From Rhodopirellula sp. (GTDB lineage Bacteria > Planctomycetota > Planctomycetia > Pirellulales > Thermoguttaceae), in assembly GCA_012728855.1 (NCBI GenBank), contig JAAYEH010000111.1:1-50078 (forward strand): 50,078 nucleotides of DNA, read 5' to 3'. The notes beneath the pieces were generated by a model. It did no database searches, was not told where the DNA came from, and was given only the letters and a program-made list of their open reading frames with translations. Both the position numbers and the translations under genes were made by a program. Positions 24,562-33,613 of the stretch are shown here, piece by piece. Within the stretch, counting starts at the first letter, position 1. Every line of letters starts with the position of its first letter.

Positions 24562-26925
24562 ATGCGCGTTCTCGCAAGCTGCATAGCGACTATGACTGTC
24601 GGCTTGGTTTCGAGTCTGCCCGCCGACGCGGCGGATTCCCCGCAGGTGCGGGCGATTGAATCGCTCAAGCGCACGACGGCGCCGGCCACAAGCGAGTGGA
24701 CGGTGGAGACGCCACCGTTCTCGGTGGAACATCAGGTGCGGCTGTCGCTAGAGACACGGATCGATTGGCCGACCGTGGCGGGCTCCAATCCGTGGATGAT
24801 CGTCCACGTCAACGGCAACGTCGTTGTCGAGCAAGATCTGCTCAACAAGACGAACACGTTCACGCTGAACAACGGCGTGGACTTGAACTGGCACAACACA
24901 GGGCACCGATGGCGCGTGCTGTATTCGCCGGACTTCAAAGCGGCGGTGGGCGACGAGAAGCTCGCTTACGGCGTGTCGGAAGACGTTGAGCCGTACCGGT
25001 TCGTGTGGGACGTGACCCGTCACGTCCGCCCGGGCGAAAACACGATTCGGGTTACCCATTTGCAGGTGCTTCCCGCGCCGACCACGATGGTCCTGCGTAA
25101 CGTCGTCCTGGAGGTGGGCCGGCCGATCCAGCGGCCCGGCAACGACGTGGTGACGGCCGCTCCGGTAGGGCCATTGCCGACGTTTGTCGCCAACGGCAGG
25201 CAACGTCTGCCGCTCGCCGTGCAGACCGGCCCGGAGGGAAGATTGCGTCTGACGTCGCGCGATCACATGGTAGACATCGCCACGCGCATCAGTCTTCCAG
25301 GCGGCAATTGGCATGTCCCCTCGGACGGCGCTGCCCTATCGCGAGTCGACGGACAGGCGACGGCAGCCTGGTCCGCGGGCGTGTGCCGAGTGAAGCGGCA
25401 GGTGACGGTTCGCGACGATCACGTCCACGTCGCCGACAGACTGACGAATACCGGTGACGAGTTGCTGGGGTTGATGGTTCGGCATCGTGCCGAAGGGACG
25501 CAAGCGCCGACGCAGGTTCTGCTCGGCGGACTGCCCGCTTTCGGAGAACGGGCCAGCGCGAAGGAACCGCCCAACCCTTCAACTTATGCCCGGTGGGACG
25601 ATTTCGGCGTGGGGCTCGTGGCCGAAGACGACGTTTTCCGCGTGCATATCGATAGCTTTTCGGACCCAGGCGGCTTCGGCATTGCCGACAACAGCCTGGG
25701 CATCCCCTCGGGCGAAGCGGTCACGCTCGAGTGGAGCGTCTATCCCACCTTTCCCGGCGATTACTGGGCCTTCGTCAATGCCGTGCGCCGCAACTGGGAC
25801 ATGAACTACGAGATCCCCGGCGCCTTCGTTTTCAACGGCCACTTGAAACCCGGCCAATCGGCCGAATACTACGGCCAGTGGATGCGCGACCGCGGCCTGC
25901 GCATGGTCTGTGGGGGCATCGCCCAGTATCCCGACGACAAATATGCCCACGGCACCGGAATTCTCCACGCCCCGCAGTTCATCGCCTCCGAGGCCGATTG
26001 GACTCGCAAGATGGGGCAGACGACCGGTTTGATGCCGATCGCCTACTTCCACTGCTACGCGTGTACGGAGCCCGACGGCGAGAAGCTCTACGCCGACAGC
26101 CGCATGCTCGACGGCAAAGGCGAACACGTCGTCTATCCCTACCGGTATCCGATCCCGTTGTACGTCCCTACTCGTGAGAACAGCTATGGAAAGGCCATTT
26201 ATCGCTACCTGGACACGTTGATCGACAAGATCGGCGTGAAGGGCGTGTACTGGGACGAGATGGCCTACAGCGTGTTGCGGGCCACTCCGCACGCGCCTTG
26301 GGACGGCTGCAGCGTGCGGATCGACCCTCGCACCCACGCGGTCGGCGGCAAGCTGACCAATCTCTCGCTGCTCTCTCAAGGGCTGCGGGCCGACCTGGTC
26401 GACTACATCCGCGGCAAAGGGCTCTTCTTGATGGCCAATACGCAGGCGCATACGCGCACGATGGCCAGGTTGAAAGTCGTGCGTTTCGTGGAGACGGGCA
26501 CGTACTCGGGGCTTACGAACACGCACCTGGGGTGTCCGCTGGGCCTCGGTAACCATCACCCCGAGGACACCCAGGCCGACCGCGCCCGTCACATCCGCGA
26601 TCTGCTCATGCGAGGAGCGGTATACTACGGCCACACCTACTACCACGATCCGGCCGATTGGGACTTCAACGCGGTGATGTACCCGATCACACCGGTGGAG
26701 TTGCACGAGGGGGTCGTTCTCGGCGAGCAGCGGATCCATACGGCCGTGTCGGGCTGCTTCGGCTGGCCGGACGGGGCGGCGGCGCGGGTCTACGTGGTCG
26801 ATGCCGAGGGCCAGCGCGTGGACGATGCCAACGTGAGAGAGGTGATCGACGCCGGCGGCCGTCTCTATGAGATCCGCATACCCAGCGATCATTTCGCGAT
26901 TCTCGTCCGCGCCGATGCGGACTGA
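24562..26925 (+). CDS. Large secreted glycosidase-like protein, family not recognised
   Basis: The 787-residue protein has a signal peptide (MRVLASCIATMTVGLVSSLPADA). The N-terminal beta-sandwich region runs to about 300 and resembles sugar-binding domains (WMIVHVNGNVVVEQD, ENTIRVTH). From about 410 there is a barrel-like region: MRDRGLRMVCGGI, IGVKGVYWDEMAY and VVRFVETGTYS are spaced as strand ends of a TIM barrel. Asp and Glu in VYWDEM and VETGT are candidate catalytic residues. I do not recognise a named glycosidase family. An upstream ATG at 24538 would add eight residues before the signal peptide. It is divergent from the nucleoside-hydrolase gene and alone on its strand. Confidence 0.6.
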   Translation: MRVLASCIATMTVGLVSSLPADAADSPQVRAIESLKRTTAPATSEWTVETPPFSVEHQVRLSLETRIDWPTVAGSNPWMIVHVNGNVVVEQDLLNKTNTFTLNNGVDLNWHNTGHRWRVLYSPDFKAAVGDEKLAYGVSEDVEPYRFVWDVTRHVRPGENTIRVTHLQVLPAPTTMVLRNVVLEVGRPIQRPGNDVVTAAPVGPLPTFVANGRQRLPLAVQTGPEGRLRLTSRDHMVDIATRISLPGGNWHVPSDGAALSRVDGQATAAWSAGVCRVKRQVTVRDDHVHVADRLTNTGDELLGLMVRHRAEGTQAPTQVLLGGLPAFGERASAKEPPNPSTYARWDDFGVGLVAEDDVFRVHIDSFSDPGGFGIADNSLGIPSGEAVTLEWSVYPTFPGDYWAFVNAVRRNWDMNYEIPGAFVFNGHLKPGQSAEYYGQWMRDRGLRMVCGGIAQYPDDKYAHGTGILHAPQFIASEADWTRKMGQTTGLMPIAYFHCYACTEPDGEKLYADSRMLDGKGEHVVYPYRYPIPLYVPTRENSYGKAIYRYLDTLIDKIGVKGVYWDEMAYSVLRATPHAPWDGCSVRIDPRTHAVGGKLTNLSLLSQGLRADLVDYIRGKGLFLMANTQAHTRTMARLKVVRFVETGTYSGLTNTHLGCPLGLGNHHPEDTQADRARHIRDLLMRGAVYYGHTYYHDPADWDFNAVMYPITPVELHEGVVLGEQRIHTAVSGCFGWPDGAAARVYVVDAEGQRVDDANVREVIDAGGRLYEIRIPSDHFAILVRADAD

Positions 26926-26947
26926 CGTTCGGCGGCGCCTCCTGACC

Positions 26948-27229
26948 TTAGGCCATCTCCACGGCAGCGTACCTATGCTCCGGTAACGACGATTTCGGGC
27001 CGCATTGGAATTTGCCTGTCGGCCCCATGTCACCCGAGCATGATGGACCATTCACGCCTTTCTTCGCCGCGTTGACGACCGAGTAGCTGCCGTAGCCTAC
27101 CAGGTCGGCGAGTTGTTTGGCGGTGACCGTCCGCTCCCGCGAGTGGTATTGGAGGCGCAGCATCTGAACGTGACGGTCGTTGATGCTCGAGACCGCACGG
27201 AACGCCGCGACGTCTTGTCTGAACCGCAA
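26948..27229 (-). pseudogene. Probable remnant of an HNH-nuclease-associated domain
   Basis: A 93-residue frame contains VQMLRLQYHSRERTVTAKQL followed by ADLVGYGSYSVVN. This is the shape of the domain that precedes HNH nuclease motifs in some phage-defence and restriction proteins (ML-x-HY ... TAxQLA ... GYxxY). The following part has no HNH residues and ends early, and upstream codons do not continue the family. It looks like a decayed fragment. The rest of 26926-27352 shows nothing else I can name. Confidence 0.3.
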
Positions 27230-27352
27230 CCACTCCTCACCGCCGCAGCTTCACAGCACTACACGCTGTGAGCCAAAGGCTCCGTGGATCTAAGCGACGA
27301 CGGATCGAGTTAGCTGAGCGTCAAAGGAAGAAAGGGGACGCCAGCATGGCGA

Positions 27353-27670
27353 CTAACTATCGACGGCCTCCGAATCACCGCTTTTCCGTGCGCCCAGCGC
27401 CTCGACACGTTGCTGCATGATCTGCCCGGGCTTGAAGGCGACCACAAATCGCTCCGGCACCATCACTTCCTCGCCGGTCCTTGGATTGCGAGCTTTTCGC
27501 GCCCCGCGACGTTTGACCTCAAAGACGCCGAAGTTGCGGAGTTCCACACGACGCTGCTCAACCAAGGTCTGCAAGATGGAGTCGAAGACCTTCTGGACAA
27601 TGTCCTTCGCCTGCAACTGGTTCAGCCCAGTTTCCTCGCAGATGGAACGGACGATCTCTCTCTTGGTCAT
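27353..27670 (-). CDS. HU/IHF-family DNA-binding protein
   Basis: This 105-residue histone-like protein begins [16 protein letters not shown]. It has the HU arm signature, [20 protein letters not shown], with the DNA-contacting NPRTGE tip and the FKPG segment ([12 protein letters not shown]) that closes the fold. HU/IHF proteins bend DNA and compact the nucleoid. The ATG at 27670 has a strong AGGAGGA ribosome site; an upstream extension is not supported. The C-terminal tail is slightly longer than in E. coli HU. It is downstream of fba on the same strand, beyond a hairpin, and is probably a separate unit. Confidence 0.92.
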   Translation of the reverse strand: MTKREIVRSICEETGLNQLQAKDIVQKVFDSILQTLVEQRRVELRNFGVFEVKRRGARKARNPRTGEEVMVPERFVVAFKPGQIMQQRVEALGARKSGDSEAVDS

Positions 27671-27900
27671 TTTGAAATCCTCCTGGAAGAAACTGGGCGG
27701 CAAGGCGCAGTCCGCGATCGAGTCCTCGCGCCTCAAGTCTGCTCGATAAACCGCCTAAGATCAAGACTAGAATGGGGTTTCGGCAGCGAATCGCAGCCAC
27801 ACCCCCCCACAAAGGCGGGACAACGGCTTGACGAGATAGTCCACGACGCGACTCTTGCCGATTTGGCTGACGCGAAATCGGTTTGCCGAAACCGTGTTTC

Positions 27901-27933
27901 AGCCTCCCGGCTGCTCGAAGCAGCCGGGAGGCT
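27901..27933 (-). terminator. Hairpin after fba
   Basis: AGCCTCCCGGCTGCT at 27901-27915 pairs perfectly with 27919-27933 around a CGA loop, giving a 15-bp stem that starts 8 nt after the fba stop. No U-rich tract follows on the minus strand, so termination may need Rho or the stem may instead protect the transcript end. Confidence 0.5.
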
Positions 27934-27941
27934 CGATATGG

Positions 27942-28922
27942 CTACTTGCCGAGCGATTTGCGGACCGATGCCAATTGGCCGGCGGCACCGAGCTTCTGAT
28001 TCTTGTGGGCGATGTAGTCGGCATAGGCGGGCATGAAAGCCTTGCCCGGCGTGCGGGGATCGAAATCCTCCGGGGTATCGCGGAACGTCTCGCGATAGAT
28101 GGCGCACCAGACGAGCCGGCCGTCGGTGTCGATGTTCACCTTGCACACGCCCAGCTTGGCCGCCGGCAGGTACTGGTCCTCGGGGACGCCGCTGGAACCC
28201 TTCATCGCGCCACCAGCCGCGTTGATCCGGTCGACCCACTCCTTGGGAACGCTGCTGGAGCCATGCATCACCATGGGGAAACCGGCGGGGACCGCCTTCT
28301 GGATCTCCGCCAAACGGTCCATCCGCAGGCCCTGCGAACCACTGAACTTGTAGGCGCCGTGAGACGTGCCGATGGCCACCGCCAGGCTGTCGCAGCCGCT
28401 CCGCTCAATGAATTCCGCCGCCTGGCCCGGCTCGGTCAAGCAGACGCTCCCGACGATATCTTCTTCCACGCCGCCCAACTGGCCCAACTCGGCCTCGACG
28501 ACGATCCCTTTGGCATGGGCACGATCGACGACGCGGCGGGTGATTTCGATGTTCTTTTCCAGGTCGTGATGAGATGCATCGATCATCACCGAGCTGTAGA
28601 AACCGCTGTCGATGGAGTCGTAGCAGGTTTCCTCCGTGCCATGATCCAGATGGACTGCGAAAATGGCCTCGGGGAAGACCTCCTCGGCCGTTCGGATCAT
28701 CGCTTCCAGAAACCGTTTGTCGGTATAGCCGCGGGCTCCACGAGAGATCTGGATAATGAACGGCGCGGCCAGCCCGGCGTTGACCGCCTCGTCGTTCGAT
28801 TTCGATTTGCCCAAATTGCCGCGAAACAGGCCGACCGTCTGTTCCAGGTTATTGATGTTGTAGGCCCCAACGGCATACTTTCCATAGGCGTGGCGGAAAA
28901 GGTCGTTGGTAGTGACGATCAT
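27942..28922 (-). CDS. fba: Class II fructose-bisphosphate aldolase
   Basis: The 326-residue aldolase cleaves fructose-1,6-bisphosphate to dihydroxyacetone phosphate and glyceraldehyde-3-phosphate in glycolysis, and the reverse in gluconeogenesis. Metal and catalytic residues are visible: Asp93 and His94 in VHLDHGTEE, Glu143 in VVEAELG, His188 in GTSHGAYKF and His220 in MHGSSSVP, with NIDTDGR near residue 265 for phosphate binding. AAGGAG stands about 10 nt before the ATG at 28922. It is a single gene followed by a strong hairpin. Confidence 0.95.
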   Translation of the reverse strand: MIVTTNDLFRHAYGKYAVGAYNINNLEQTVGLFRGNLGKSKSNDEAVNAGLAAPFIIQISRGARGYTDKRFLEAMIRTAEEVFPEAIFAVHLDHGTEETCYDSIDSGFYSSVMIDASHHDLEKNIEITRRVVDRAHAKGIVVEAELGQLGGVEEDIVGSVCLTEPGQAAEFIERSGCDSLAVAIGTSHGAYKFSGSQGLRMDRLAEIQKAVPAGFPMVMHGSSSVPKEWVDRINAAGGAMKGSSGVPEDQYLPAAKLGVCKVNIDTDGRLVWCAIYRETFRDTPEDFDPRTPGKAFMPAYADYIAHKNQKLGAAGQLASVRKSLGK

Positions 28923-29383
28923 CGGTCTTCAACTCCTTCGGCCGGCATGGCCGCGGCCGTGAAATCCATAGCGAGGCAAAGGCAACCGGCTCCGTCGCCA
29001 GCAGCGACTCTGCCCTGCTTTTCAGGGATGGGAGGCGACGACGCCACGCCCTGTTGGCAAAACAACAGGGAAACCGGCGTCCGTCATTGGTAATCTCGCG
29101 ATTTTAGCGTGTAGTCTGGATTCCTGCCAGGATACCGGCAGGGGGGGAGTGAGGAATGTCAACCGTTCACGAGATGGGAGTAGGGGACAGAGCCGCCGGC
29201 GGACTTCTTGGCCAGGCGGCCTGCAATCCGCTATCCTAAACGCGGTAGGTGAAAACGCCCGCCAGCCCGGCTGCTGCGATCGCGCGGGGGGGTAGAGCTG
29301 CGGAAATTGGGTGCATCGCTGCCGGACTGGTGGGATCAGGGCGGGTCACGGAGTACCCCGCCTACACGGGAGAGCAAACCGGC
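28923..29383. other. Divergent intergenic region
   Basis: No gene is seen. It contains the hairpin CCCTGTTG-GCAAAA-CAACAGGG at 29049-29070, a smaller CCCTG/CAGGG hairpin just before it, and GGGGACAG at about 29183, a short string that recurs in other gaps of this window. The frame of the plus-strand membrane protein stays open back to 29249, but I place its start at 29384. Confidence 0.5.
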
Positions 29384-31408
29384 ATGACTCGCCGACTCGA
29401 CAAAACGCTGGCCGATTATATCGGTATCGCCATCAGCCCGGCGCTGATCATGGTAATGGTCGGCAGCCTCGTTTTCTTCCTGATGGAATTGTCGTACCAG
29501 GGGCGCTACGGCGAGCGGCTCCATTTCATCCTGGCGATGTTCGTCATGGCAATCGTCCTGGTGGCACGGCTGGCGATCGAATTCGGATCGGAACATGCCA
29601 CGATGTACGGCATTCCGCTGGCGATCGTCACCGCATTGGCGCTGGTGCGGTTCGTCGACCACGGATTGCTCATCAACATCGGCTTGATGGCGCTGATCTG
29701 GTGGAGCGCTCACAAGCTCACCTGGGACTGCACGCTCATCGATGAAACGGAGGATGCCTCGGGCGAAGGATTGCTGCAATCCGCCGGCTTGGAAGAAACG
29801 CCGGGCCAGTCCGGCGACTCGCCGGATAGTCCGCCCAAGGGCGTATGGCAGCGAGTGCGGGAGCGTTTCTCCCGCAAAGGGCCGCATGCTCCTGGTGTCT
29901 GGATCCTCTACTTCTCCCTGGCAGCCTTGCCGCTGTTTGCCGTCGGCGAACTGTTTCTTCCCAAGAGCGATCCGCAGCAAAGACAATACGCTTTCCGACT
30001 GCTGTTCTTCTACGTTGGCAGCGGCCTGGCCCTGTTGATGACGACGAGTTTCCTCGGGCTACGCCGCTATCTGCGGCAGCGGAACCTGCAGATGCCGGCG
30101 ACGATGGCCCGATCCTGGATTGCGGTCGGCTTCGCCCTGGTGGCGATCCTGGTGGTGCTGGCGGCCTTGTTGCCCCGGCCCGACGCCGACTACGACGAGT
30201 CGAACATCCGTCTGGTGTTCGATTCGCCCCAGAGGCAGGCCACGGAGCATGACGTCATGGGCGGCGACGGGGCGGAAGGCCAAGGCGCCTCGGGCCGCTC
30301 CGACGCGCAACAACCGCCGGAGCCATCCGGCCAGGAACCGGCGGGTGAGCAGCGACCAGACGGCCAAACTCGTCAATCCTCCGACGATAAGCAACACGGC
30401 CGGGAACCACGGCCGAAACAGGGCGCCGCGGCGGAAGGTCAGCCAGCGGACGAGCAAGGCAAGCGGGAAGGAGGGCAACCAAGTACGGCCGGCAGTCCGT
30501 CGAAGCAGAGCGAGCAGGCGGACCGGTCGCCCCAGCCGTCGGATGAGAAGGCGAAAGCCGAGCCGGGGCGAAACCACCCGTCGGACAAAAAATCCGACCC
30601 GCGCGGCAAGGAAAAGGGGGAAACAAATAACTCCAAGTCCGAAGAGCGCCAGCAGAGCAAGTCAGAAGAGGATCAAGCCGGTGAGCCGTCGCCCGGGACC
30701 GACGAGAGTCGACTACGAGAGGAAGACCGGCAGTCGGGCATGCCCGCTGAGCGACAGTCGACCGAGAGTAAGCAAGAGGAGCAAGAGGAGCAGGAAAAGT
30801 CGCCGCCAAGCGAGAACCCCGCCAGCGAATCGTCCCCCTCGCCGTCGCTCATGCCTCGCCTGGAACTCGGAAGCGGATGGTTGGTGACGTTGCTCCGCTG
30901 GTTGCTTTATGCCGTGCTGGCGGTCGTCGCCCTGGTCTGGGCATGGCGCAATCGGCAGACGGTGATTGCCGCGGTCGGTGGGATGTTACAAGTTCTGCGG
31001 GATTTCTGGAATCGTTTGTTTGGCCGGCCAACGGTGGATCAGCAGGCGGAGGTTGTCGAACCGATTGTCAAAACGCCTCCGCGGCCCCGGTTCGCGGCCT
31101 ACGATGATCCGTTTGCCAAGGGGACGGCCGGACGGATGCCGCCGGACGAGTTGATCCGTTACACGTTTGAAGCCATGGAGGCATGGGGCCGCGACCAGGG
31201 ATGCCCACGCGAGCCTGACCAGACACCGCACGAGTTCGCCCGTACCATTGCCGAGCGCGCCCCGCAGCTTGGGCGGAGCGCCCGGAAACTGGCCGAACTG
31301 TACAGCCAGGCGGCTTACGCCCCCAGCACTCTTGAGGCCGGCCGGGTTTCGCCTTTGCGGGAACTATGGCGCGAGCTGCGGGCGGCAGCCTCTCTGCAAC
31401 CGATGTGA
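29384..31408 (+). CDS. DUF4129 membrane protein with long charged linker
   Basis: The 674-residue protein has N-terminal helices (about residues 13-35, 44-62, 70-90 and 95-105) and three further helices around 190-310. A very polar linker of about 200 residues follows, rich in Gln, Glu, Ser, Pro and Lys. Another helix lies near 520-545 (LVTLLRWLLYAVLAVVALVW). A C-terminal DUF4129 domain has DELIRYTFEAMEAWG and a PHEFARTIAERAPQL segment. DUF4129 proteins are usually encoded beside MoxR ATPase, DUF58 and transglutaminase genes, none of which lies here. I start at the ATG at 29384 (MTRRLDKTLADYIG), which directly precedes the first helix. Function is unknown. Confidence 0.75.
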   Translation: MTRRLDKTLADYIGIAISPALIMVMVGSLVFFLMELSYQGRYGERLHFILAMFVMAIVLVARLAIEFGSEHATMYGIPLAIVTALALVRFVDHGLLINIGLMALIWWSAHKLTWDCTLIDETEDASGEGLLQSAGLEETPGQSGDSPDSPPKGVWQRVRERFSRKGPHAPGVWILYFSLAALPLFAVGELFLPKSDPQQRQYAFRLLFFYVGSGLALLMTTSFLGLRRYLRQRNLQMPATMARSWIAVGFALVAILVVLAALLPRPDADYDESNIRLVFDSPQRQATEHDVMGGDGAEGQGASGRSDAQQPPEPSGQEPAGEQRPDGQTRQSSDDKQHGREPRPKQGAAAEGQPADEQGKREGGQPSTAGSPSKQSEQADRSPQPSDEKAKAEPGRNHPSDKKSDPRGKEKGETNNSKSEERQQSKSEEDQAGEPSPGTDESRLREEDRQSGMPAERQSTESKQEEQEEQEKSPPSENPASESSPSPSLMPRLELGSGWLVTLLRWLLYAVLAVVALVWAWRNRQTVIAAVGGMLQVLRDFWNRLFGRPTVDQQAEVVEPIVKTPPRPRFAAYDDPFAKGTAGRMPPDELIRYTFEAMEAWGRDQGCPREPDQTPHEFARTIAERAPQLGRSARKLAELYSQAAYAPSTLEAGRVSPLRELWRELRAAASLQPM

Positions 31409-31475
31409 CCGAAATGCAAGAGATCAAGCACTATTACTACCGCGGCGTTCTGGCAAGGACGGGATTGGAGAAATT

Positions 31476-31958
31476 ATGCCTGCGAAGACCAACGCCGCCC
31501 GGCTTCTGGATCGGCTGGGCATTGGCTATGAAGTCCGCGAGTACCCGGTGGATCCGGACGATCTGAGCGCCGAGACGGTGGCTGCCAAGGTGGGAATGCC
31601 GCCTCGGCAGACATTCAAGACGTTGGTCGCTCGGGGCGACCGTCGCGGCGTCGTCCTGGCGGTGGTTCCCGGTGATAAAGAATTGGATCTGAAAGCCCTG
31701 GCGAAGCTGACGGGCGACCGAAAAGTCGAGATGGCGCCGCTTAAAGACGTACAAAGCCTTACCGGCTACATTCGCGGCGGAGTCACCGCGCTGGCCTGCA
31801 AAAAGAACTATCCGGTCTTTGCCGACGAGAGCATGACGAGTTTCGAGAGGATCTCCATCTCCGCCGGTGTTCGCGGCGCGCAGATCATCCTCGATCCGCA
31901 CGATTACCTCAAGGCAGTGAAAGCCACGACGGGGCGAATCGGCCGAGAAAGAGCCTGA
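31476..31958 (+). CDS. ybaK: YbaK/EbsC-type aminoacyl-tRNA deacylase
   Basis: The 160-residue protein is the normal length for YbaK, which hydrolyses Cys-tRNA(Pro) to prevent cysteine misincorporation. It starts MPAKTNAARLLD, with family segments ETVAAKVGMPPRQTFKTLV (catalytic Lys in FKTLV), VVPGDKELDLKAL, GYIRGGVTALACKK and the final ISAGVRGAQIILDP. GGAG stands 6 nt before the ATG at 31476. A longer frame to 31167 is a shadow of the DUF4129 gene. It lies 67 nt after that gene and may be read from it. Confidence 0.88.
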   Translation: MPAKTNAARLLDRLGIGYEVREYPVDPDDLSAETVAAKVGMPPRQTFKTLVARGDRRGVVLAVVPGDKELDLKALAKLTGDRKVEMAPLKDVQSLTGYIRGGVTALACKKNYPVFADESMTSFERISISAGVRGAQIILDPHDYLKAVKATTGRIGRERA

Positions 31959-32286
31959 CGGTCGGCAGGCATGTGCGTCTGGCTTTCCAGGCTGACCGGA
32001 AAGCAACGCATGGTTCTGGAGAGCGGCCACGGGCGAAGCCGCGGTTGCATTCTCTTAGTCCGAGCCTTATCCTGATGATTGGAGTGCTTGCCTGGAGAAC
32101 CGCCATCTGTTAACAGCCCACCTGTGCCTGTCCCCTTTCCGGGGCGGACCAACTCGATGGTCCGTTGAAAAGGGGACGGGCACCGAGCGGCTGGCGTTTC
32201 CTCGGCAGTTCCGGGCCAAAACCACGCTCGGAGCCAGTCCCCGTTTCAACTCCGCTTACAGTTTGAGTCAACAAGGAGAAGGATCT
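31959..32286. other. Repeat-rich leader of the oxidoreductase gene
   Basis: No gene is seen. The first part (31960-32010) carries GGCTTTCC and GGAAAGC around the string AGGCTGACC, akin to the dispersed element at 12402-12509. The second part holds the three-armed palindrome listed separately. AAGGAG precedes the next start codon. Confidence 0.5.
32124..32250 (+). repeat. Three-armed palindrome with exclusive pairings
   Basis: Arm A (32124-32140, GTGCCTGTCCCCTTTCC) pairs with arm B (32167-32184) through GTGCC-GTCCCCTTT, enclosing a GGACCA/TGGTCC stem. Arm C (32237-32250, GTCCCCGTTTCAAC) pairs with B as well (32164-32177, GTTGAAAAGGGGAC, 13 of 14). A-B and B-C cannot form together. The sequence style resembles dispersed planctomycete repeats. 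Confidence 0.6.
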
Positions 32287-33564
32287 ATGTCCAGCAGTAG
32301 AACCGCCGTCTCGAGGCGGCGATTCCTGACGGCGTCGGCGCAGGCCGCTGCAGTGCTCTCGGTGCCGCAATTCATCCCGGGCAGCGCGCTGGGAATGAGC
32401 GGCGCCGTGGCGCCGAGTGAGCGGATCGTGCTCGGCGGCCTCGGCCTCGGCCCCCGCGGCACCGGCGACCTGAATTGTTTCATGGACAACCCCGACGTGC
32501 AGTTCGTCGCCATCTGCGACGTCCAAAAAACGCGTCGCGAGGCGATCAAGAAAATTGCCGACACCAGGTACGGCAACAACGACTGCGCCCTGTACAGCGA
32601 TATGCACGAGATCCTTGCTCGGCCCGACATCGACGCCATGCTCATTGCCACGGGCGATCGCTGGCACACAATGGCCTCGATCACCGCCGCGCGCGCCGGC
32701 AAGGACGTCTACTGCGAAAAACCCTGCTCGATGACCATCTCCGAGAGCCGGGCGCTGTCCGACACGTACCGCAAATACGGGTGCATCTACCAGGCCGGCA
32801 CGCAGCGGCGGAGCATCGGCAACTTCCTTTTCGCGGCCGAACTAGCTCACTCCGGCAAGCTCGGCAAGCTCACCACCGTCCACGCCAACACGCTCTACCC
32901 GGCAACCAAGCACGAGTGGCTTCCGGAAGAACCGCTGCCCGCCAAGGACGAAGTCGACTGGCTGCGATGGCTCGGCCCCTGCCCCTGGCGGCCCTACAAT
33001 CCGCAATACTGCCGCGGCGGCTGGCGCGGCTTCTTCGATTTCCACGGCGGCGGCATCCTGGAATGGGGAGCCCACACGGTCGACCTCTGCCAATGGGCCG
33101 CCCAGAAGGACGCGACCGCGCCGGTCGAATACGTGCCGGAAGGCAGCGGCGTGACGGCCACCTATGCCGACGGCTTGAAGCTCGTCATGCGCGACCAGGG
33201 CTGGATGGGACTCGGCACCTGCAGCGTTCGCTACGAGGGAGACCAGGGTTGGATCGAGACGGGCGACAGCGGAAAGTTCGCCATCTATCCCGAGTCTTTG
33301 CGGACGGAACGGACCGTGTTCACGATGGCAGGCACGGATCCCAGCTCGCACATCCGAAACTTCTTGGATTGCGTGAAGACCCGCAAGCAGGCGAATTCCA
33401 ATGCCGACGTCTCAGCGCAATCGCACGTCGTCTGCCATGCCGCCTACATCGCCTGGCAACTGGGCCGGACGCTCAAGTTCGATCCGGTCAAGGAAGAATT
33501 CGCAGGCGACGAAGAGGCCAACCGGATGCGCTCCCGCGCCTTGCAACAGCCCTGGCGGATCTAA
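32287..33564 (+). CDS. Tat-exported Gfo/Idh/MocA-family oxidoreductase
   Basis: The 425-residue protein begins with a twin-arginine signal, SRRRFLTASAQ, at about residues 9-19, so it is exported folded. The NAD(P)-binding domain reads VLGGLGLGPRGTGD, and the cofactor-site motif is CEKPCSMTISESRAL (EKP). A GHTxD-like segment, EWGAHTVDLCQW, lies in the catalytic domain. Family members oxidise or epimerise sugars and inositols; exported ones are numerous in planctomycetes and their substrates are mostly unknown. AAGGAGAAGGA precedes the ATG at 32287. The HEAT-repeat gene follows by 49 nt on the same strand, and the two are probably one operon. Confidence 0.88.
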   Translation: MSSSRTAVSRRRFLTASAQAAAVLSVPQFIPGSALGMSGAVAPSERIVLGGLGLGPRGTGDLNCFMDNPDVQFVAICDVQKTRREAIKKIADTRYGNNDCALYSDMHEILARPDIDAMLIATGDRWHTMASITAARAGKDVYCEKPCSMTISESRALSDTYRKYGCIYQAGTQRRSIGNFLFAAELAHSGKLGKLTTVHANTLYPATKHEWLPEEPLPAKDEVDWLRWLGPCPWRPYNPQYCRGGWRGFFDFHGGGILEWGAHTVDLCQWAAQKDATAPVEYVPEGSGVTATYADGLKLVMRDQGWMGLGTCSVRYEGDQGWIETGDSGKFAIYPESLRTERTVFTMAGTDPSSHIRNFLDCVKTRKQANSNADVSAQSHVVCHAAYIAWQLGRTLKFDPVKEEFAGDEEANRMRSRALQQPWRI

Positions 33565-33613
33565 CGCGAACCTGTCCAAGTCAGCAAACATCACCCATCA
33601 GGAGTCCCTCGAT

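Noticed and set aside
25579..27051. 490-residue minus-strand open frame opposite the large secreted protein
   Set aside because: It is His/Arg/Val-rich, has no family features, and shadows a plus-strand gene with clear signal peptide and domain pattern.
27855..29093. 412-residue plus-strand frame opposite fba
   Set aside because: The minus-strand aldolase is unmistakable and the plus frame has no recognisable motif.
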